Shown here: positions 1 through 7,259 of the stretch, piece by piece | Layout: every line of letters begins with the position of its first letter | Numbering within the stretch: position 1 is the first letter of the stretch | DNA from: CAZBDV01 sp964490765 | GTDB lineage: Bacteria > Cloacimonadota > Cloacimonadia > Cloacimonadales > JAJBBL01 | Length of the DNA stretch: 14,852 nt | Direction: 5' to 3' | Assembly (NCBI GenBank): GCA_964490765.1 | Contig: CAZBDV010000045.1 | Span: forward strand, 1 to 14,852 | Translations under genes and position numbers: made by a program | Notes under the pieces: generated by a model | Told to the model about the DNA's origin: nothing | Databases searched by the model: none | What the model saw: the letters and a program-made list of their open reading frames with translations, nothing else

Positions 1-1
1 G

Positions 2-41
2 GTAACAAAGTGACAAAGTAACAAGGTGACAAGGTTACAAT
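2..41. repeat. Octamer tandem array (5 units)
   Basis: Five consecutive 8-bp units of the form GTRACAAR (gtaacaaa, gtgacaaa, gtaacaag, gtgacaag, gttacaat). The array starts at the window edge, so it may extend further left. It is non-coding and is followed directly by a second array with a different unit. No function can be read from it. Confidence 0.85.
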
Positions 42-55
42 GTCTCGCAATTTCA

Positions 56-135
56 ATCCTACATTCTAAATCCTAAATCCTACATTTTACATCCTACATC
101 CTACATCCTACATCCTAAATCCTAAATCCTAAATC
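56..135. repeat. Heptamer tandem array (about 11 units)
   Basis: About eleven 7-bp units, mostly atcctac or atcctaa with two degenerate copies (attctaa, attttac). The two variants are grouped rather than strictly alternating. It lies beyond the 3' end of the transglutaminase-like gene. Simple arrays like this can change length by replication slippage; nothing else in it suggests a function. Confidence 0.9.
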
Positions 136-152
136 AACCTACCCCCTTTTCC

Positions 153-180
153 CGTAACTCATAACTCGTAACCCGTAACT
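153..180. repeat. Heptamer tandem array (4 units)
   Basis: Four 7-bp units (cgtaact, cataact, cgtaacc, cgtaact). It is the third short array within 180 bp, each with a different unit, and ends 36 bp before the stop codon of the transglutaminase-like gene. No gene is visible between 1 and 216. Confidence 0.8.
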
Positions 181-216
181 CCTCTTGCTTCTCTCCCAGC
201 GGGCTCAGCTCAAAGA

Positions 217-1605
217 CTATTCACAGCCTTGCAGCTGGTCTCGGGCAAATTGCTGTGAATTCTGGAAATCGATACCGGACTCGATAACCCCCTGGAATTC
301 CTGCCTGGCCTTATCAATCTCACCTTTAGACTTATGGCATAGACCCAGAAGATTGTGCACCCACACATCCATGACCGGTTTGGCACTCCCCCCTTTACCT
401 GCCAGGCTTCCCTGGAAAGCTTCAATAGCCTCGTCAAATCTGCCCTGATTCAGGTAGCACTGTCCCAGATCGAGCAGAGCGTGGGCGTTGTCAGGTTTTT
501 CTTCCAGCTTTTTCTGCAATCCTTTCTCGGCCATTTCATAGTTGCCTGCTGTTAGATATCCCTGGCTCATTTTTTTCAGAGCCTCCTGCTTTGCCCGCTC
601 GTTGTCGTCTGACTCATCTCCGAAGAGGAAGAAGCCGGCTTCCACAGGTTGTGCTGCAAAGCCGGAAGCCTCGAATGCCGGGGGTATGGCATTAACTCCC
701 CCGGGCTGGAGGAATCTGAAGGTTTTCGCTATTCCCAGCTCGGGGTGTTTAACTTCCAGATTATTTCCGACACTGATAATCAGTCGTTCCGGGTAGAGAT
801 TACCGTATAGCCAGTAGGGATCGTATTCGAGAATTCCGCGTGATTCAGCAAATGCTCTGGTACTCTTCTCATCGGGAAAAGCTTTCGATTTTCCGGCCAG
901 AGCCTGTGCAACAGACAGATCGACCGGAACCCATCCATAACCCGGCAGAAGAATCTCGGCCCAGTTATGTCCCGCTTCGGTTAACCACATACAGGTTATT
1001 GTCCGGGCAGGGATCCCAAGACTTCTGCACATGGCACAGAAAACAAAGCTGAATTCCCCACAGTCACCTTTGAGTGATGTAAAGGAATTAGCTGCACCCC
1101 TGTTCGCGGGATCCGGATATTCATAGTCCATGTTAGCAAGGATCCAGTCGAAGATCCTGAGGGACTGGATATAGGGATTCGTTTCACCTTCTGCTATCTT
1201 TACGGCTCTGGTCCTGATCTCATCAGTGATCTCAATCCACGGTTCTGAAATTGTGTAACGTCTGTACTCCTCCGAATCCTGGCCATAGGGACCGATCTTT
1301 TCGGGATCGATATTGGTAAAAACCGTTTCCCTCCCGAACTGGAAGTCGTAGTAGCAGTAAAGCTGAGCTGGATTGGTGAAATCAGTTATACGCCAGAAGA
1401 TAATACGGTTCCCTGAAAGTTTATCCTCTATTATCTCCTCTGGCCGGGGGTAGATATTCAGGATGGTTACTTGCTGACCGCGATGATTTGGTGGCAACGC
1501 TACCCACAACCGCAGCTCGGCCGAGCCTTCCACCGCGAGATTATCGAAAAAGTGCCAGTACCTCCCTTTTGTGATCTGCATATCATCTGCTTTCGCTAAG
1601 GTCAT
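217..1605 (-). CDS. Transglutaminase-like protein with C-terminal TPRs
   Basis: A 462-aa protein. The middle carries the transglutaminase-like (papain-fold) core with the full triad in order: Cys in GDCGEFS (about residue 182), His in EAGHNWAE (about 213) and Asp in VPVDLS (about 229). The N-terminal 150 residues look like the beta-rich region that often precedes this core. Residues from about 335 to the end hold two to three TPR-like helical pairs (NAHALLDLGQCYLNQGRFDEA). Bacterial members are thought to be cysteine proteases or amidases, or to cross-link proteins; the substrate here is unknown. No signal peptide is visible, so it is probably cytoplasmic. I chose the ATG at 1605 because GGAG lies 6 nt upstream; a TTG at 1617 in the same frame lacks a good site. 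The stop is TAG. This part of the window looks GC-richer than the right half. An 18-codon ORF overlaps the start. Confidence 0.85.
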   Translation of the reverse strand: MTLAKADDMQITKGRYWHFFDNLAVEGSAELRLWVALPPNHRGQQVTILNIYPRPEEIIEDKLSGNRIIFWRITDFTNPAQLYCYYDFQFGRETVFTNIDPEKIGPYGQDSEEYRRYTISEPWIEITDEIRTRAVKIAEGETNPYIQSLRIFDWILANMDYEYPDPANRGAANSFTSLKGDCGEFSFVFCAMCRSLGIPARTITCMWLTEAGHNWAEILLPGYGWVPVDLSVAQALAGKSKAFPDEKSTRAFAESRGILEYDPYWLYGNLYPERLIISVGNNLEVKHPELGIAKTFRFLQPGGVNAIPPAFEASGFAAQPVEAGFFLFGDESDDNERAKQEALKKMSQGYLTAGNYEMAEKGLQKKLEEKPDNAHALLDLGQCYLNQGRFDEAIEAFQGSLAGKGGSAKPVMDVWVHNLLGLCHKSKGEIDKARQEFQGVIESGIDFQNSQQFARDQLQGCE

Positions 1606-1658
1606 AGTACACTCCAACCGGTCTTAAAACCGGACAAATTTGTTGTTTTCCGACTCAT
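1602..1658 (-). CDS. 18-aa ORF overlapping the transglutaminase-like start
   Basis: ATG at 1658 follows AAGGAG with 6 nt spacing, one of the better ribosome sites in the window. It encodes MSRKTTNLSGFKTGWSVL and ends in TGA. That TGA overlaps the ATG of the transglutaminase-like gene in the ATGA arrangement typical of translational coupling. The downstream gene's own GGAG site lies inside the last codons of this ORF, so ribosomes translating it would pass through that site. It could be a leader peptide or a small protein. It is too short for homology, and the amino-acid sequence resembles nothing I recognise. The evidence is geometry and ribosome site only. Confidence 0.45.
   Translation of the reverse strand: MSRKTTNLSGFKTGWSVL
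1618..1633. promoter_or_regulatory. 16-bp near-perfect palindrome
   Basis: CCGGTC TTAA AACCGG reads the same on both strands except for one mismatched pair. It begins 13 bp before the transglutaminase-like start codon and lies inside the 18-codon ORF. It could be a protein-binding site, or a small RNA hairpin that affects access to the downstream GGAG site. It could also be chance. Confidence 0.3.
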
Positions 1659-1739
1659 AGTTTACTCCTTCTTAGCTTTCTTTGTTCTATATCTTAAGGT
1701 AGCGAGTATTAAAGCATTCTTTTATAGCTCTTTAACCTC

Positions 1740-2153
1740 TTACCGCTCGCTGTTTATCTCCATATATTTCATCCTTTTTCTTTCAATTATATAAAGAATA
1801 AATGCCGTCATACCAAAACTAAACTCTGCTATGAAACTTATCCAGTTTGATGTATCGCCGGCACCGTCAAAAATAATTCCATAAAATCTTGCAAGTGAGG
1901 CCATGCCTATTGATCCGGACAACACAATCAAACCATAGATGATTCTTTCTCTATGCATTAAAAAATAAATCAACAAGATGCCTAACCCGATTTCCATCCC
2001 GCCCAAAACGGCTCGAATATGATTCGCACTGCTTCTGGTGGGCAAAATAATTCCGTCCATATCGGTAATCACATCCGGTTTTACGGAAAACAATATTCCG
2101 AAAGCAAGGTATATTAGACTACCAAGTAGCAAAACAATCCGGGAAATTTTCAC
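1740..2153 (-). CDS. DUF4345-like small membrane protein
   Basis: A 137-aa protein with four predicted membrane helices, at about residues 4-24, 45-65, 72-92 and 103-122, and a basic C-terminus (IIERKRMKYME). The length, the four-helix plan and the AVLGGMEIGLGIL segment after the first loop resemble the DUF4345 family, whose function is not known. Translation starts at GTG 2153 with AGGAG about 7 nt upstream; no ATG fits as well. The stop is TAA. The gene lies 66 bp downstream of the E2-fold gene on the same strand and could be co-transcribed with it. No hairpin with a T-run separates the two. Family assignment is from memory of the pattern, so it is moderate. Confidence 0.65.
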   Translation of the reverse strand: MKISRIVLLLGSLIYLAFGILFSVKPDVITDMDGIILPTRSSANHIRAVLGGMEIGLGILLIYFLMHRERIIYGLIVLSGSIGMASLARFYGIIFDGAGDTSNWISFIAEFSFGMTAFILYIIERKRMKYMEINSER

Positions 2154-2219
2154 TTACAACTCCTGGGCAATTTAATTATTGAGATAACTCTGACGGGATT
2201 ATTTGCTATACTCTCCCTG

Positions 2220-3023
2220 TCATACATTCGTGTTATCAATTTCTCTTCCGCTCTCTATAAATTTTGTCAAGTCATTCAGAAATCGAACCATAGGAGCTCC
2301 GTCAAGTACATCGTGATCAAGCAGGATCGTTATGTTTAACATCTCTCTGATCTTTACTTCGTTTTCGACAACAACAGGTTTCTTCAGGATAGAGCCTACA
2401 CCGAAAGAAATGGGATGAACAGATCTGTGAATGAACCACCCGTTAATTCTACCCATCATTCCGACAGATGTGACGGCGACATTGCCCATGGTTTTATAGG
2501 CTGATCTGGGCATTTTCAGCAGAATTTTCCAGAACGCTCTTCTTAGTAAACCGGGTAAATGGTAATACAATCTTTCGTAAGAGGTTGTACGTTTTTTCAG
2601 GACAATATCATCGGCCTGCAGTTCCTGGCCTTTCGCCTCTTCTATCTCCTGAGCAATTTCCAGGGTAGACTTTTCATTTACTTTTTCAATAACGATCGGA
2701 ATGGGAACTCTGGTATCGTTCAGCCTCTTTTCTACAAGCAGTGAGACATTGATATCCTTGAAAATAATGAGTCTCTTTTTATTATAAAAATATGCTGCTG
2801 CTTCGGGATGCATCTGTAATACAGAGCCAATAACCTTTATGAGCCATGCGTTAAATGAAATGCCGAGACCTTTCTTCCGCAGTTCTCTTAATTTTATGCG
2901 GCTCTCTGTTACATCAAACTCCAACATGGCGCTTACATGATGCTTGATTAAGCCGATGGAGAAGATATCAAAGGTTGCAATTCTCGAACGGGCAATTTTC
3001 TTATAACGATAATTTTCAGTCAT
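2220..3023 (-). CDS. Stand-alone E2 / CAT-fold acyltransferase-like protein
   Basis: A 267-aa protein matching the catalytic domain of 2-oxoacid dehydrogenase E2 subunits, which shares the chloramphenicol acetyltransferase fold. The active-site HxxxDG motif is present near the C-terminus as HDVLDG (His237, Asp241, Gly242). It is followed by a helix (RFLNDLTKFIES) typical of the family. The upstream segment SVGMMGRINGWFIHRSVHPISFGVG fits the usual strand pattern before the active site. It lacks the lipoyl and E1/E3-binding domains of a true E2, and no E1 or E3 gene is nearby, so it is probably not part of a dehydrogenase complex. The acceptor substrate is unknown. The start is ATG 3023 with AGGA 5-6 nt upstream. 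The stop is TGA. It is preceded by a 122-bp gap that contains only a weak hairpin (3055-3074). Confidence 0.8.
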   Translation of the reverse strand: MTENYRYKKIARSRIATFDIFSIGLIKHHVSAMLEFDVTESRIKLRELRKKGLGISFNAWLIKVIGSVLQMHPEAAAYFYNKKRLIIFKDINVSLLVEKRLNDTRVPIPIVIEKVNEKSTLEIAQEIEEAKGQELQADDIVLKKRTTSYERLYYHLPGLLRRAFWKILLKMPRSAYKTMGNVAVTSVGMMGRINGWFIHRSVHPISFGVGSILKKPVVVENEVKIREMLNITILLDHDVLDGAPMVRFLNDLTKFIESGREIDNTNV

Positions 3024-3145
3024 ATAATCCTGCTTGATCTAATGCGGAACTGCAAGGCATAAGCTCTGATGCCTGCGGCTCTGCGAAGTTTTTACGTAAT
3101 AATGAGAAGTGAAGTTAACCGCTCTCTTATGATCTCCCAAGCCCA

Positions 3146-3859
3146 TTATCCTATTATTCCCAGGGCAACTATGATGAATAATGGCCCATTGTATATCCCG
3201 TGGATAAAAATGTCTGTCATAGTATTATTCGTTTTTGCATATACATAAGGGATGATCAATATGACCGGAATAAGCATGATCATTAGATCGAGACCAAATG
3301 GTATATGAAATATCAGCCAGAGCAGCGAACATAATAACCAGGCATATTTACCCTGCAACCTTATCTGGATATAACCTCTCCACAACAATTCCTCACCCAC
3401 GATATTAAAAAAGAACATCGGCAGCCAGACAAACAGCAAAAGTATTTCCTTTCCCTGAAATGGATGTATTTCCATAAACCATGGTGTTGTAGATAATGGT
3501 CTTATGCCGTAATATCTGTTTAATAAACTCGCTACGGCAAATATTATTCCGGTAAAAATAAATACGAGCAGCAAACCAGTCACGGAATAGATCCAATCCT
3601 TGCTGGATAGCCTTCTAACATTTAATGCCTGTAAAACACTCTTAATATCGTTATTCCCTTCTTTGCGGACTGCCGCTATTGAATATACAAACAAGGGGAT
3701 AAAAAGAAAATATCCGGTAATAAACCAATACAATGCCGGATTGAGCATACAATTATCTTTCAGGTACGGTAAGAGAGTATGCAATAGAACGAAAAAATAA
3801 GCTGTAAACACGATGAATATGGTGCTTGCTTTTAACGGTGATATTTTTTTAACAGGCAT
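3146..3859 (-). CDS. CPBP family intramembrane metalloprotease
   Basis: A 237-aa polytopic membrane protein with the three CPBP (Abi/CAAX-prenyl-protease-like) motifs. These are EELLWRGY (Glu156, Glu157, Arg161), a His in the next helix (IFHIPFG, His185), and HGIYN (His220, Asn224). These residues bind the catalytic metal in Rce1-type proteases. Bacterial members act in peptide maturation, bacteriocin self-immunity or unknown processing. I chose ATG 3859 because AGAGGAG lies 7 nt upstream. ATG 3865 would be only 1 nt from that site, and an ATG at 3919 has no site. The stop is TAA. Upstream lie the composite repeat and a possible 85-aa protein, so a peptide substrate nearby is conceivable but not shown. 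Confidence 0.85.
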   Translation of the reverse strand: MPVKKISPLKASTIFIVFTAYFFVLLHTLLPYLKDNCMLNPALYWFITGYFLFIPLFVYSIAAVRKEGNNDIKSVLQALNVRRLSSKDWIYSVTGLLLVFIFTGIIFAVASLLNRYYGIRPLSTTPWFMEIHPFQGKEILLLFVWLPMFFFNIVGEELLWRGYIQIRLQGKYAWLLCSLLWLIFHIPFGLDLMIMLIPVILIIPYVYAKTNNTMTDIFIHGIYNGPLFIIVALGIIG

Positions 3860-3928
3860 TTTCATTCTCCTCTTTAGCAAATCGACTCTCTGCCCTGAAG
3901 CAAGCATCCGGTAAAGCATCCTTTCTTT

Positions 3929-4223
3929 GGCGTCTTCGGTGTCGCCTGCCCTGTGTAATTTTCATCTATTACACAAGGGTTTCGGTGGCTCAAACCCTTC
4001 TTGCTAATACATCCGCTGGGACATTCATTATTCATTTTTCATTATTCATTCCACCCATGCTCTTGCTTTGCTGCCTCTGGTTCTTTAACCAAACAACTAA
4101 GCAATCAAGCAACCCCCGTACCTTTTCCTTGCTCATACCCCCGCTGGGGCATCTTTTATTCGGCGTCTTCGGTGTCGCCTGCCCTGTGTAATTTTCATCT
4201 ATTACACTAGGGTTTCGGTGGCT
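3929..4223. repeat. Composite intergenic repeat (A-B ... B'-A')
   Basis: Module A (62 bp, 3929-3990) recurs at 4162-4223 in the same orientation with a single mismatch. Module B (25 bp, 4000-4024) recurs at 4128-4152 with about four differences. The order is A, B, spacer, B', A', all direct. The spacer holds simple AT repeats (cattattcat twice near 4024-4050) and short caatcaagcaac-like units near 4090-4112. Each A module contains an inverted repeat, GTGTAAT - 8 nt - ATTACAC (3953-3974 in the first copy). The first copy also extends into a second one, AAGGGTTT - 9 nt - AAACCCTT (3975-3999), which is lost in the second copy. No transposase or coding frame is supported here. It could be a non-autonomous repetitive element or a structured RNA or DNA module. 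Confidence 0.85.
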
Positions 4224-4430
4224 ATATTATTCTTTATCTAACTCTAATAAATCCAATGAGTTTATGATTTAATTATGGTCAATAAAATTCCAGAACAGGG
4301 TAACAGCCTTTCAGAATGCCAGGGGGTAACACTTGACGAATGAAGTGATAACAATGAAATATCCCTGAGTTTTCAGGTATGAAGCATACTTGAGGATAAC
4401 GATGAAACAACAATAAAGAACAGGAGCCGT
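4224..4430. other. Non-coding spacer with small hairpins
   Basis: No coding frame is supported. Two adjacent short inverted repeats are visible: CCTGA/TCAGG (4364-4377) and GTATG/CATAC (4377-4389). On the minus strand they lie shortly after the stop of the 85-aa gene and could slow transcription or mark a transcript end, but there is no T-run. An AGGAG at 4422-4426 precedes a plus-strand GTG at 4435, discussed under the 85-aa gene. Confidence 0.4.
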
Positions 4431-4688
4431 TTAAGTGTTAGAGTTTTTGCTCTTGGCGATAATAGCAGTACTGTCCATAATTACTCCGGTATCTTCTCTG
4501 TTGGTATGTAACTCGGGTACCAGGGGTGCTATTCTTATTCCATCATCCCCGATATTAACATTGATCGCATCCAGGATGTTGTATCCGTTACAACTTGTTC
4601 CTTTACTGAAAGGTCTCCGGCAGCTTCTTTCGTTTTTTGTCATAATTTTTACTTGCAAGTTATGCAGGAAATTGTTTGATGTCTTCAT
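4431..4688 (-). CDS. Orphan 85-aa protein
   Basis: ATG 4688 follows AAGGAG with 9 nt spacing and the frame runs to TAA at 4431. The protein is hydrophilic, with no membrane helix, two cysteines (about residues 23 and 33) and an Asn/Asp/Ile-rich second half (NILDAINVNIGDDG). I do not recognise it. The frame stays open further upstream to a TTG at 4796, but that start has no ribosome site. A competing plus-strand frame (4435-4776, GTG start with AGGAG 8 nt upstream) would encode a very hydrophobic Leu/Ile-rich product. Antisense readings of hydrophilic genes often look like that, so I favour the minus strand but not strongly. It lies between the potassium transporter and the repeat, upstream of the CPBP protease, so a precursor peptide for that protease is a speculative option. 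Confidence 0.45.
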   Translation of the reverse strand: MKTSNNFLHNLQVKIMTKNERSCRRPFSKGTSCNGYNILDAINVNIGDDGIRIAPLVPELHTNREDTGVIMDSTAIIAKSKNSNT

Positions 4689-4990
4689 AATTAAGGGCTC
4701 CTTTTTGTTGCTTATTACTGTAACCAAACTATTAAAGAAGCTCTTTTTTTCAAGAATTTTACGGGCATTCTGGTAACTCTTTTCATTACTCTTCAATAAC
4801 TTATACTCTCGCCTAAAATAAATTCCTGATGGCTGCCTTCTTTTTTATGTTGATAATGAATAGAAATTCGCTTACCAGGAATGAACATAGAAAATGTAAA
4901 AAACTATCTAGATAGAGTTAACAGGCTTGAAAAACACATGAAACTGTTATTGTGAAAAGATTTAAGCTATAAGTGACCTCTTCTCGAATG
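4689..4990. other. Spacer between KtrB-like gene and orphan gene
   Basis: No gene is well supported. The minus strand is open in the 85-aa frame as far as 4796 but without a good start. A plus-strand 24-codon frame (4881-4955, starting MNIENVKNYLDRVNRLEKHM) has AGGA directly against its ATG, too close to be a normal ribosome site. No terminator with a T-run was seen after the transporter stop codon. Confidence 0.4.
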
Positions 4991-6328
4991 CTACACTGCT
5001 ATATCTGCATGTTCACTCTTAATAGCACTCCTTAATGATGGTACGAAGAGAGCAATACCAAATGATAAGGGACCTAAACGACCTAAAAACATTAAGAGTA
5101 TCACTACCAGTTTGCCGATTTCACTGAGCTGGGCTGTAATTCCGGTACTGAGACCAACTGTACCGAGTGCAGATGCGACCTCAAAGAGGGTTCTTTCAAA
5201 ACCGAACGTTTCTGTTAAAGCCAGTAAATAACTTCCGATAATCAGAGTCGTTAAATAAAATCCTAAACTCGACATGGCAACCCAGATCCTTTCATCAGGT
5301 ACTACCCTGTTCCAGAAAGTCACTTTCTTTTCTCCCTTGACGGTGCTCTTAATAACTCCATAAATAACACTGAATGTAGTTGTTTTCAAACCACCACCAG
5401 TTCCTGAAGGTGATGCTCCTATTACCATCAGCATCATAACCAGAAAAAGAGATGCTTTAGAGATCAGACCCGTATCTATGGTATTAAACCCGACGGTCGT
5501 GATAGAGGTCATTACCTGAAAACCAGCTGATACTATTCTCTCCCACAATGGGAGGTTTCTAATACTCGGTTCCCCCAGGAAGAAGAGAAAAAAGCCGGCA
5601 ATACTGACCCATAGGGTTGTTGTTAAGATTACTTTGCTGGTTAAGGTAATGCTGTCAATTTTACCTGTAAATTTTCTCCACATATCGACAAATACGATAA
5701 AACCGATAGCCCCCATATAACTCAGAGTACCTATGATCAGGTTAACCCAGAAGGAATCTCTCATCAGGATAAAGCTGGAATCATAAAGACTGAACCCAGC
5801 AGTGCAAAATGCCGAGACACTATGAAAGATTGCAGACCATAAAGGGTCGGAAATTCCAAGGTGGACAAAAGTAATAAAAAGTGCAGTTGCTCCGATGAAT
5901 TCAGTTATGAAGGCAAATACTAAAACACTTTTGATAAATTTATCTATCCGGAGTTCTCTCGGTAAGCTGAAAACTGTTTCTCCTATCTGCTTCCTTGTAT
6001 CAGATAAAGATCTGCTCCTGGTTAAAACTACAAAAGAACCGAAAGTCATATATCCTAAACCACCGATCTGTATCAGAATCAGGATAACGATCTGTCCAAA
6101 CAGATTAAAATCATTACCGGTGCTGACAGTTACCAAACCGGTCGTTGAGATGGCAGAAGTAGCAGTGAATAAGGCATCCAATCCGAATACCGGTGCGTTG
6201 TTATGGGTAAACGGTAAACTGAGTAAGATCCAACCAAATATTATGTAGGAGAGGTAACCTATTGTTACCAGCCTAACGGGGTGAGTATTTTGGATAAATC
6301 TTCTTATTCCAGTCCATATCTCATTCAT
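4991..6328 (-). CDS. ktrB: KtrB/TrkH-type potassium uptake membrane subunit
   Basis: A 445-aa polytopic inner-membrane protein with the four-fold M1-P-M2 plan of the TrkH/KtrB/HKT superfamily. The four filter loops are visible: AISTTGLVTV (about 60-69), AFCTAGFSLY (about 173-182), SITTVGFNTI (about 275-284) and ALGTVGLSTG near the C-terminus. Each carries the conserved Gly that coordinates K+ or Na+. The Gly-rich stretch ASPSGTGGGLKTTT (about 305-318) matches the flexible gate of KtrB. The length fits KtrB (about 450) better than E. coli TrkH (about 480). The regulatory KtrA/TrkA partner is not in the window. I chose ATG 6328, with GAGG about 5 nt upstream; the GTG at 6334 lies within that site. 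The stop is TAG. An IS remnant lies directly upstream, so its promoter region may have been altered. Confidence 0.92.
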   Translation of the reverse strand: MNEIWTGIRRFIQNTHPVRLVTIGYLSYIIFGWILLSLPFTHNNAPVFGLDALFTATSAISTTGLVTVSTGNDFNLFGQIVILILIQIGGLGYMTFGSFVVLTRSRSLSDTRKQIGETVFSLPRELRIDKFIKSVLVFAFITEFIGATALFITFVHLGISDPLWSAIFHSVSAFCTAGFSLYDSSFILMRDSFWVNLIIGTLSYMGAIGFIVFVDMWRKFTGKIDSITLTSKVILTTTLWVSIAGFFLFFLGEPSIRNLPLWERIVSAGFQVMTSITTVGFNTIDTGLISKASLFLVMMLMVIGASPSGTGGGLKTTTFSVIYGVIKSTVKGEKKVTFWNRVVPDERIWVAMSSLGFYLTTLIIGSYLLALTETFGFERTLFEVASALGTVGLSTGITAQLSEIGKLVVILLMFLGRLGPLSFGIALFVPSLRSAIKSEHADIAV

Positions 6329-6364
6329 AAACACCTCGATTAAAATACTATAATTGAGAGTGAA

Positions 6365-6370
6365 ATTATA
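6365..6370 (-). promoter_or_regulatory. Possible -10 box for the potassium transporter
   Basis: A perfect TATAAT on the minus strand lies 36 bp upstream of the chosen ATG at 6328. The sequence 17 bp further upstream (TATGGC) is a poor -35 match, so this is a weak call. On the opposite strand nearby, TTGCCA (6385-6390) and TATAAT (6409-6414), 18 bp apart, form a better-looking promoter that points into the IS remnant. Confidence 0.3.
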
Positions 6371-6531
6371 AACATCCTTCTAACTTGCCATAGACTTATA
6401 TGTCAAGGTATAATGAAACTGCCATCTTTCCGTTTTTTTCTGAAAGCATGACAACTGCACCTCCCCTGTTGCTATTCCCCGGTATGGTATCTTGCTGTAC
6501 CGCTTAAAACCCTTGAAGATTTCAGCTGCTA
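6371..6531. other. Spacer between IS remnant and transporter
   Basis: Probably the former left end of the IS plus the transporter's upstream region. A minus-strand 17-codon frame (6396-6449, MLSEKNGKMAVSLYLDI) follows a GGAGG about 9 nt upstream. Its frame is open for about 18 more codons upstream without a start, so it may be the tail of an older gene rather than a true small ORF. A short inverted repeat CGGTA/TACCG lies at about 6480-6502. Confidence 0.3.
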
Positions 6532-7259
6532 CTAAAAGATAAACTTCTTGATCTTGCCGAAGTGATTCTTTCCGTCCAGAATCAGGTTTGAATAGAGATG
6601 AGCCAGTTGATACTTGTGCTGATCTAAGGAATACAAAAAACTCACTACGATCATAAGAAGTGAGTCTAATGCCTTCAGCCGTTCAAGTTTCATCACCCGC
6701 ATATCTTCCCATCTTTAGACCTGTTTTATGTGCCGGAGAACTTCTTCTATCTTCCACCTGATACGATAAGTGGACAGGGCTCTTTCTATCTTCTGTTGTT
6801 CAGAAGATTCCTGCAGATAAGAATGGAAGTTACAGTAAAGGTAAAAATAGCCTTTATCACACTATATGCCCTCTGTGTCTGTGCTCGTGTAACACCCGAT
6901 GACCAAATCCAGATAGATGATCTTGGGATTCTTTCTGGGGAAAGGATCTTGCCTGACACCTACCCTGATCATTCCTGCTTTAAGGCGTGCCTTTCCGGAT
7001 TGATATCTGTGTTTTAAATTAGCACTCTTTACCAAATCCTGAAAAGGTAGTTCCTGGCCCTGATAGTAAAGATTCCTGCCTCTTCTTCCCCTGATGATAA
7101 ATGATGCCTCGTGTTCCGATAGCAAACTGAATACTTTCCTGTCAGCATAACCTCTGTCCATAACAAAGGTACCCTGATTGTTAGAATAGACCTGTATATC
7201 GTTTATTCTGTCAAAGAAGGATTGCTTCATTACTTCACTGTACCGCTGGAAAAACTTCA
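6532..7259 (-). pseudogene. IS4-type transposase remnant, two in-frame stops
   Basis: One reading frame gives a recognisable C-terminal half of a DDE transposase. FVMDRGYADRK near the front holds the second catalytic Asp. Further on is YRIRWKIEEVLRHIK, an exact Y-2-R-3-E-6-K signature of the IS4 family, carrying the catalytic Glu. The frame is interrupted by TAG at 6862-6864 and TAA at 6715-6717, with no frameshift, and ends at TAG 6532-6534. The N-terminal part with the first Asp is missing; the frame begins abruptly near 7260, where a plus-strand gene begins. Neither terminal inverted repeats nor target duplications are evident. The element is dead. It separates the transporter from the plus-strand membrane protein and probably marks a past rearrangement. 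Confidence 0.85.

Noticed and set aside
1..180. CRISPR array.
   Set aside because: The units are only 7-8 bp, contiguous and without unique spacers; no cas genes are present.
3055..3074. AGGCAT - 8 nt - ATGCCT hairpin between the CPBP and E2-fold genes as a terminator.
   Set aside because: The stem is short and no T-run follows on the minus strand.
3929..4223. Small ORFs across the composite repeat as genes.
   Set aside because: They lie within duplicated, hairpin-bearing sequence, lack ribosome sites and run through simple repeats.
4435..4776. Plus-strand hydrophobic 113-codon frame opposite the 85-aa gene, with AGGAG 8 nt before a GTG.
   Set aside because: Its Leu/Ile/Phe/Ser-rich product is what the antisense of a hydrophilic gene usually gives, and the minus strand has an ATG and a stronger AAGGAG. 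The call is not certain.
4881..4955. Plus-strand 24-codon frame in the gap after the potassium transporter.
   Set aside because: The AGGA abuts the ATG, there is no promoter, and it is too short to support.
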